A stretch of DNA of 64,000 nt, taken from Todiramphus chloris collaris (lineage: Eukaryota > Chordata > Aves > Coraciiformes > Alcedinidae). Below are positions 24,801 to 33,800 of this stretch, one piece after another. The notes under the pieces were generated by a model. The model made no database searches and was not told where the DNA came from. It saw nothing but the letters and a program-made list of their open reading frames with translations. Numbering within the stretch: position 1 is the stretch's first letter; every line of letters begins with the position of its first letter. Location: NCBI GenBank assembly GCA_025345505.1, contig JANVCC010000073.1, positions 4,142,206 through 4,206,205 on the forward strand, written 5' to 3'. The translations under genes were made by a program, and so were the position numbers.

Positions 24801-27800
24801 CATCCCTGGTGCTTCTGAGCATGGACCAGGCAAGGAAGATGACATATTATTTCATTATCAAATTACAGAGCTTATAGTGCCTAAAATTAAATTCAGAGCC
24901 AGGAAATTGCAGCTAGATTGATGGTATGTTACTCAGTGTCTTCAGCAAAAAAAAGCAAGGCCTTCAGAGGGTTGGCAAGAAGCTTGTTCCCATCTCTCCT
25001 CTTCCCCCACCGAGTACCGCAGGAGCTGCGTAGCAGACTGACCAGAGGTGCCAGACCTTGTGTCCAGCACGCGAGTTGTGCCACCGACTCCTGTCACATG
25101 CTCACTGGGCTTGCAGTGCCCAGCCTGGGCCTCTCACCTCACCCAGTCCTTGCTGGACTGATCTCCACAGCTACCAACTGGGACAGGCTTTGGTGACAGT
25201 TTCTCCCTGAGCAGCTTAAGGAGACGCAATCAAGAAAGCAGCAGCAAACCCGAAGAAGCCTGTGGTCAAGAAACCTGTCTGTGCCACCAAGAAGCCCAAG
25301 AAAACTACAGTCAAGGAAGGGGGTCTGAAGGAAGACAGCAGCAGCTTCTGTGGCCAAGAAAGCCAATAACAGTCCCCAAAAGGTGAAAACTGGCAAGCCC
25401 AAGAGGACAGCTAAGAGCTTGCCTAAAAGCAAAGTAGTAAGGCCAAGGCTGCCAGGACTGAGGTGGGAAGGCAATGCCCGATGAAGGGTAAAGCCTCTCC
25501 GAGGGAACAATTGAGCCCATTTAAGTAAGACCTCTGGTTATGGGAGGGAGTAGAGCCCCCTTTGGGGCTGTGTGGAAGGCAGCCTGCCAGTGGGACGTGC
25601 TGCATCACCCTGGGACTGTGCCCACCCTGCCTGGTAGCCTTGTGCCAAGTGCATGTCCCATCATATCTCACAGGGCTCGGTGACTCGAAGCTTTATGTCC
25701 CACATTCATTGCTGTTCAGTGACACGGTCTTCCCACCGACAACCAAGGTTTTAGCCTCCCTTACTAATTTAGAGCCACAAACTTCATCCTCAGAAACCCT
25801 TTGCTACAGAGTTACATTTACTTGAAGTAAAAAAAGTACGTCTTTGGAGAGAGCTGGATTTAATGCTTTGCTCATGTTTGGAATTAAAAATAGTAAAAAT
25901 CAAGTGAATAGTAAATCATATAAAAGGTAAATCATATAAAAAGAAAATTCCAAAGAAGCTCTTGGGCATTTTGAGCACTGAAGAATGTATCATCATGGCT
26001 AATGTGCCCGGCCAGTGTGTGTATGTGCATGCATGTTTATGCACATATATATTCTAAAAACAAGTTCTTCTGGGATGGAGATGATCATCTTCAAGGGACT
26101 TACTGAGAAAAGATAAAGACAGGCCAGATAGGTTTTATTTAGACATCTTTCTAAGATGATATGAAACTTTTGTCCACCTCTCTGTCTAGAAGAGTATTTG
26201 AGAGGTTTATGCAATGGTGAAATTGTAGGTGTAAATATTTCACAGCTCTTTTGTACAGGGCAATGTGCTAGAAGAGGAAAATGTGAGCACGTTTGGTTTC
26301 TTTGACAAGGAGGCAGATCTGTATGGTTTTAGTCTAAATTAAATCTCCACAAGGCAAGTGGTGCAAACAAGGTAGACATCCTTTGGCTAATGAGTTAATG
26401 GAATTAGCCCCCAGTGGGAGTTCACACACTCCCACCCATTGCACAGCAACACATAAAAATAGCTTTAAGATGTTAGGTAGCATTTTTTGTCTTGGGGAGG
26501 GTCAGCTTCGATGGCAGATGACAGAGACAGGGCAAGTAGATGGTGGTACTTTGGTGCCTCCCACAAGCCTTTCCTCCTGCCTTGTGCCCTTAAACAAAAA
26601 TGTGACTTCCTTATATTTTCCTAACTGAGAAGATCTCTTGATGCCTTTTTCGTTTGTACCTGCAGCATACAATAAACCTCATTTGATACCCCATCAGTTT
26701 CTTGAACCTGAAAGAGTCAAAGAGCTGAGCAGATCCTCTCCTCTCCTGTTGTCTGAGGTAGGCTAGATGCCAGAAATGGCTGGAATCATGTTCACAGCAT
26801 CCCCTGAATTGGTTGGTTTCATGAGAATGTTTCTCCTGGACACTGACAGTATTTGCTTTAGAGCATGCCTTGGTAATGTCATAAATAAATGAGAAAAGCC
26901 TTAAGAAAAAAAGCCCCAAATAGCCCAGACCAGCCCTTCTATCCTGGAGGAGTTTTCACATTTCCCTCTGTCTCAAACCACGCTATTCCAAGCCCTTTCC
27001 AAGAGCCCAGGCAGTTGCACACAGCTCTGTTTGGAGGCAGTTAATGATGACGTTGGCTGGCGGTCGGAGGCAATGCCTCTGGGGAGTCTCCCTGCACTCT
27101 CCTCCACTCTCCTAACCTGATCGCTGCTTAATGGGACTCTGCTGAGCTATTGCTTTTTCTCTGTCGTGTTGCAAGATGCTCGTACAGCAGAGCTTAAAGA
27201 TGCTTGTTGTTTTCTGAGCAGACCGAATCGGACACGGCTTCGGAAATCAGCTTCCAGTTTAACAAGCACAAAAAGACTCCCAGCACTGGCAGCCACTCGT
27301 CCGACATGGCATCTGTCTCCTCGGTAGGTATCTGCCGCGCGCAGCTGCCTCGAGAGGTGTTCCGCAGTCGGATGCGGTGACGCTGCCTTTAGGCTGCTGC
27401 TGCTGCTGTGGCCTCCAGAGCCTCCCGTTGGTTTCTGCAGGGCGATGGGTGATTACTTCCTTGCGTTTAAAGGAGCATCTCCAGGTACTGTCTCAAATTA
27501 GGGACCCACTGGATCATTGGTAGACAAAGTCAGGGTGAGCGACCACCCCGCTCCAAAGTGCCGCTGCTCCGAAGCCTGGCAGTGCGTGTGTCGGGGGCGG
27601 GGTGGGGGAAGAAGGCACACAGCTATTGAGTGGCATGTTTGTGATCCAGGTCTGAAAGAGCTGGGACTGCAGACGGGTGCCCTCTGCAAGCTCATCCTTC
27701 ATCAGCAAATTCAAGGGAACTCAGGGTTGGAAGCAAAAGTGTGATTTAGCACTTCAGCTTCTAAGGAAAGCTGAAAAGAGCTGAGTGTGTCAATTGAGCG

Positions 27801-30800
27801 TTTTTAAAACATTCCTTAGAGACAGTGTTGGGGGGAGGGGGTGCTTAAAAGTGCTTGAATTTGATGTGTTGCTGTTACAGGTATCTCTGAGGTGTACGTA
27901 TAACGTTTAAAGAATATATCTGAAGCAAAGGCAGTAGGAAGAGGTCATGAATGGGCCATCTCATTTATACTGTATACATAGAGAGTTTACCTTAAAAGGT
28001 TGGACTAGGTCATCCTTGAGGTCCCTTCCAACCTGATATTCTACAATTCTATGAAAGTAGGTAAATATGTTAAAAAAAACCCCACCTTGACCTTCGGGAC
28101 ACACAAGTCCTCCTAGTCTGGAGCGTCCGGGAGCTATAAATGAGCCTTTTGTGTCCAAGTCATAGAATCATAGAATGTTAGGGGTTGGAAGGGACCTTGA
28201 AAGATCGAGTCCAACCCCCCTGCCAGAGCAGGAACACCCAGGGCAGGCCACACAGGAACAGATCCAGGTGGGTTCACACAGGTCTTCTTGAAAATCTCCT
28301 TCAGGATTCTCTGCTGGGGTGAGTATCCTGATGGGATGGTAAATGCAGCCACAAGGCCTGAGAGGAGAGGTTTAGCAGGTTCTTGTAGGTTATAATAGAA
28401 TGGAATTCAGAACCAAAGGAAGTAGGGAGAGACAGAGAAGAATTGGGTTAATTACTAGGAAAGTTTTTTGATAAATGTTCATGCCTGTACCACAGGAAAG
28501 TGCCAAGAGGGTTAATTATTGCCTTTGTAAACAGCATTAGCTTTTATGTTACCCTGTCAGGGCTCGTGAGTGGTTGGTGTGATAGCAAATTCTCTCATCT
28601 TTCTGGAGCTGTTTTGTTTCTGCTTCACCACTTTCTACTAGTGAAAGGCAAAGCCTTGAAAAAAGCAGCCCAAGGCATACGGGCAAATGCAATTTGTTCT
28701 GCAAAGCCAGTCACCCTTAGGTGCTTAGCTCCTGGTTTATACCTGTAGAAGCCTCATTTTCCTGTGCCTCTGTGGCAAGTAGATGCACACAGGCTGCATC
28801 TGGTGGGACGGTGGCTCTTCAGGGTAGGGGTTATATCTATTTCTGTTCTGTCCAGCTCCATGCACATTGTTAGCAAGTGACTTTTTTTCCCTATGTTTCT
28901 AGTCTGATATGGTTCTTACTAGCCTATTTTAAAATTTGGTTGACAATTGTGTGACTATATCTACCTGAAAGAAGAGCTTCATGTACAGATAGTCAAGTTA
29001 TTTAAATATATTTCTTTCTTAGTGATGGGATGGGGTCAGAAGAGCAGCTGTTTGTACTGTAAGCCCAGGGAAAGGGAAGAGACTCATGTGGTCCCCCCAA
29101 TAATGTTTGACTCCATTTCCCAAAGTTTTGAGATTTAGGGGTGAAAAATCTTCTGCATTTCTTGAGCATTCAGAAGAATAGTCCTTCTCAGTCCTGGTCT
29201 AGGATCTCATCCTTGTGAGACCCTTATCCAGGCTCCCCGGCCCTTACTTGTTTGGGCAAAGCCGTGGCCGTTTCTGTGCCAAGGGCACAATGCAGACAAT
29301 GCAGGACAGAAATTGCAGGTTATTTTTCTGGGAGTGCACTTTGCAGATTATTTCTCTGGGAATGTCTTTGTCCAGAAACCAAGTCAGGAGGGTGCCTATT
29401 GCCATAGCACTGACCTTGCTCTTCCACCTGGCAGGTGAGTGGCAGTGTGCTTAGTGTCTACAGTGGTGATTTTGGGAGTGTGGATGCCCAAGGTACCGTC
29501 GAGTTCGCTCTAGACTATGATGAGAAGAACCGAGAGTTCCAGGTTCACGTGTCCCAGTGCAAGGACTTGGCCGTTGTGGATGAGAAGAAAGGCAGATCTG
29601 ACCCGTGAGTGACTCTTTGGTACCTTGTGACTTCCACATTGATGAATTTTGTGTTCTGGAGGATTTTTTTTTGTTGTTGTTCTTATGTTTTCTCTTTTTA
29701 AATGTCATGATTTCTTCCTTCCTTCAGACTTCTGGTGCATATTTACTGCTGGGACTTTCCTAGCTGATGGTTCTGGAGCCATTGGCATCAGTAAATATGT
29801 TGCCAGCCTTAAATTTTAACAGATTGAGAAAGCTTTGATCACTACAAAGACAGTTCCTGTTATCACTGGAACATGTTCAGGCTGCATCTGTGTGAACCAT
29901 ACACAATCACAGAAATCATTCTGGTTGGAAGAGACCTTCAAGATCATCAAGTCCAACCATTAACCCAGCACTTTTTAATACCTTCAGGGATGGTATTTCC
30001 ACCACTTCCCTGGGCAGCCTGTCTGGTGATGCAGACACATGTCTATATGAAAAGAGAGCCCATAAAGAAGTGCTGTTAGGGTCACAGTGGTAGCTGTACA
30101 AAGGTTAGTGATCTCTAGTTTTAAAGATGATGAAAAAGAGCTTGGAGTTGAACCCCGAGAGAGAGACTTTAAGACACTTCACCTCTTTCCTCATCTCTAA
30201 TTTGATCTGATTTTGAAAGCACAGAGATGCTATAGTTTTGGGCATCTCAGAAAATGGATTTATAGCCCTGCTGGCAGCCTAGACAGCTGCCAGTTCTGAA
30301 TGTTGATGGCTTCTGCCCACCTTCAGTGAGATTTATAACTTCACATGCAAGCCACATTGATATTCTAGCAGGTCTCTTAATTAGTTTTGCCCTGAAAGAG
30401 TCAGCTCCAGGTTTTTTGTTTCCATGTCACCACTCACAAGTGTTGCCCACTTATTAGAGCTTGCGATGCAGAACAATATCCAGCTGGAGTTTGTTTTCTT
30501 TTCTAGGTATGTTAAAACTTATCTGCTCCCAGACAAAGCTAGAATGGGTAAGAGGAAAACTTCAGTGAAGAAGAGGACAGTGAATCCCATTTACAATGAG
30601 GTGTTACGGGTAAGAATGAATCCATGCTCTGAAAACCTGTGTTGTAGCAGCCACCCATACCAGGTCAGGTCTGGAAGGATCCTGCCTTCTTGCCTGGGCT
30701 TCTGCCCAAGATTCCTCTGTCAAAACCACAGTGATCTTTGGATGAGATAGGGACCAGCAGACTGAGAAAGGGGTGTTCTTCTTCCCTTCCCTGACATGCA

Positions 30801-33800
30801 GTCACAAGGTATGGGACTAAGAAAGCTCTCCATTATGAGATCTTACTCATTAAAGCCTAGAGGATTATTTAAAACTGCCTGGGCCTGTGTTAATAGTTCT
30901 TACAAGAATACTGGTTTGGCGCGGTGTCGAATGGAGCGCTGGGTGCTCAGCAGATGAGCTTTCTCAGGTAGTGTTATTGCTACAGGACAAAAGGAGAGAT
31001 GCTCAGAGTGAGGCCAGTCTGTTAGTGCATGTGTGGAGTGGGCTTGAGTGTCTCAGAGCTTATTCAAGCTTTTGAGTAGCTTATTTCTGTCTGTGAAAGA
31101 AACAGAAGAGAAGTTGGAACAACCTGACTTCTTTTTCTTCCTCTAGTATAAAATAGAGAAAATGGTATTGCTGATCCAAAAATTAAATCTCTCTGTCTGG
31201 CACAATGATCCACTGGGACGTAACAGTTTCTTGGGAGAGATTGAAGTAGATTTGGCCAGCTGGGACTGGAGCAACAGGAAACTCAACTGGTACCCGCTGA
31301 AGCCCCGAGTAAGTGTGTCTCACCTGCAGTCTTGGTTGGGCTTCCTAGCCTGATGCCTTTAGGGGTGGCAGAAGTCCTTCCTAACTCCTCTGAGGTCTTT
31401 GGGTGGTGTGGTAGGGCAGAACAACCTGAGTTGTACCTAGGGAAGCACAGTAAAACATTCAGAAGCCTGGACATGTTAGTGCAGTATTCAGTGCTCTGCA
31501 CACAGGCCTTCTCTGGTCTTACCTGCTGACTGATCTGTAGGGACACTTTCATAAATATGTTCTGACACTAATCAACAGAAACTCTGACATGCCTTTGCCT
31601 CTGTCTCTGCTCACATAAAGACCATCCCTTAAAGTAGACAGCAGAGTACAAGGTGATGCAGCTGAACATGCCTTGAGAGGTAAGTATTCAGGTGCTGTGA
31701 AGCCTGTACAGCTTCCTACATGCCTCTGGGTTCAGAGGTCTGATCTGAGATCCCCTTTTAGAAAATAAAGGACATTTGTCTTTCAGAACTAAGGTGTTTA
31801 ACTATGTCTAGCTGGATATGTATGGAAGGGCAGCCTTGCTCTGAGTCCTCAAGCTTTTAGTTCTGAGGGACTGGGTTTGAGAACAAAGACAAAAAGAAAG
31901 GAGCTGCCTTGAGAATGGGCTGCCCCAGTCATGCAAATTCAGAGTTTGTGCGCCTCCACTGGACTCAAAAGCTGGTTGCCTTACTATGTTTACACAGTCC
32001 CTCATTTAGTCAATCATAACTCTTTCTGTTTCAGAGCCTCTCTGCTGTTAACGGTGTGGATCATCGAGGAGTGATGAATTTGTCTATTAAGTATGTCCCT
32101 CCAGGAAGCCTAGGTAAAATGTCTTTCATGCATTAAGCAGCATTGCCCGTACGGAGACATGGAACTTGCAGTGTCCCTTCTGTTTAAGGGCTGGCTAAAG
32201 AGTCATCTCATTAGAGCAAGGTCTTAAGAGATCAGCACAAGGTCACAACCAGCAGTGCTTGATAGCAGCCTGCATCTAATTTTCACATCTGGGTTCCTTG
32301 GGAAGGTGTTGGGGGGAGAGAGGAAGGGCTCAGCAACCTCAAACTCACCAGCTGTTATGAGCACCGTGGGCACAGTAGGATGCTGTGATGTGGTAGCAGC
32401 AACACACAGCCCGTTACTGTGGGGCAGGCACAAGGCTGGGTTTGCCCAGCAGCTCCTTCTCCTTTCCTGGTTGAAGGCAGCACCAGCACATCGTGTCAGG
32501 AGCTCTCTGCAGCTGTGACAGGGCTGACAGCAGTGCTGTGGCACCCAGACAGAGGGGCGCAGAGCTCCCAGGGGAGTAAGGACGCAGAGAAGCCGTGTTG
32601 CTGCTCCCTCAGGTCCCTGGAGAGGAAGCCTGTCATTTTGCTGGCTATTGCAAGGACTGGTGGAACAGTTTTTCTCTTCTCCTCAATGGCAGGTCCCAAG
32701 AATCCTCCCTCTGGTGAGGTTCACATTTGGGTCAAAGACGTCAAGGACCTGCTGCAGTTGCGTCCTTCTGGAGTTGACCCCTTTGTGAAATGGTAAGTGC
32801 ACGAGCATGGTGTTGGCTTTGGTACTGGCTCTGTGCCTCCACAAAACCATAAGTTTTCTTCTCTTTTCTCAGGCTCACCTGGCTGGCCCTCCATACGGTG
32901 AAGCCTTTGTGTTGTACTGGGCTCTGTAGGAGACAATTGCCCTTGTTATTCACTTGGGGCCAAATTATGAAAATCCTTGCTGTGATAAAGCTCTTGGCCA
33001 CTCACTGGGTGTGACTCACTCAGTGATTGGCCTCAGTAACATCTGAGAGAGAGAGAAATGCATGGGCCCTGCACCTCAGCCCATTGTATTCATGTGATGG
33101 TCTGAATTTTGCCTTAACATGGACTTGCATGCAAAGTCTGGGAGTTTGTTACGGAGTTGCCACAACTGACATAGCGATGGTTGGATCCTGCTTTGATCCC
33201 CTCCAGAATTTAGTGCGTGCATGTTTTCTGCAGCATCAGTTCTGCCTGTTACATGGGAGAAGGTGCTGCAAATGTAAAAATCTTCTAAGGGGAATTTAAG
33301 ATTTTTTTCAGCACTTTGAAGCACTCACCATGGTTTTTGGATATTTTAAATCCTTGCAGAGTTCTCCTGCAGGAAGGTTGGGTGCTCAAGAAGCCTAACT
33401 GACCATTTTGAAACGCCCTCTTAGGCATCTGAGTGATGAAAATAGAAATATCTGAAAATAATGTTCATTTTTTAATGTAAAATGTCCATTGGCAAAAAAA
33501 AAAGTGTCAAAAGAAGGAAATTTTAAGCAAGTACCCTCCTTTCTCTAAATGTTTGCTTTTAAAATGGATTTTTTTGAGCGAGGGGGAGTTTCATCCAGGA
33601 ATTACTGACATTTCCCTTTAAATCTACAGAGATTTCTTATGTTGAGACTCAGTTCCTTCAGTACTGAGGCTTGTTTAGACCGAGGAACTTTTCAGGAACA
33701 ATTCAAATCTCAGGTGATATTCAATACTACATGCTGTGTTTTTTCTCCTCCTAAAGCTATGTGCTTCCAGACACCAGTAAGAAGAGTTACCAAAAGACCC

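Larger units (their letters stand above)
23299..29434 (+). other. SYTL2-like introns between coding exons 6 and 10
   Basis: Four introns (23299-24631, 24731-26665, 26758-27221, 27324-29434). They hold the histone-like pseudogene (25.2-25.5 kb), two CR1 fragments in opposite orientation (28.0-28.3 kb) and a short 16-bp direct duplication at 25911-25942. No further exon is evident. Confidence 0.7.
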
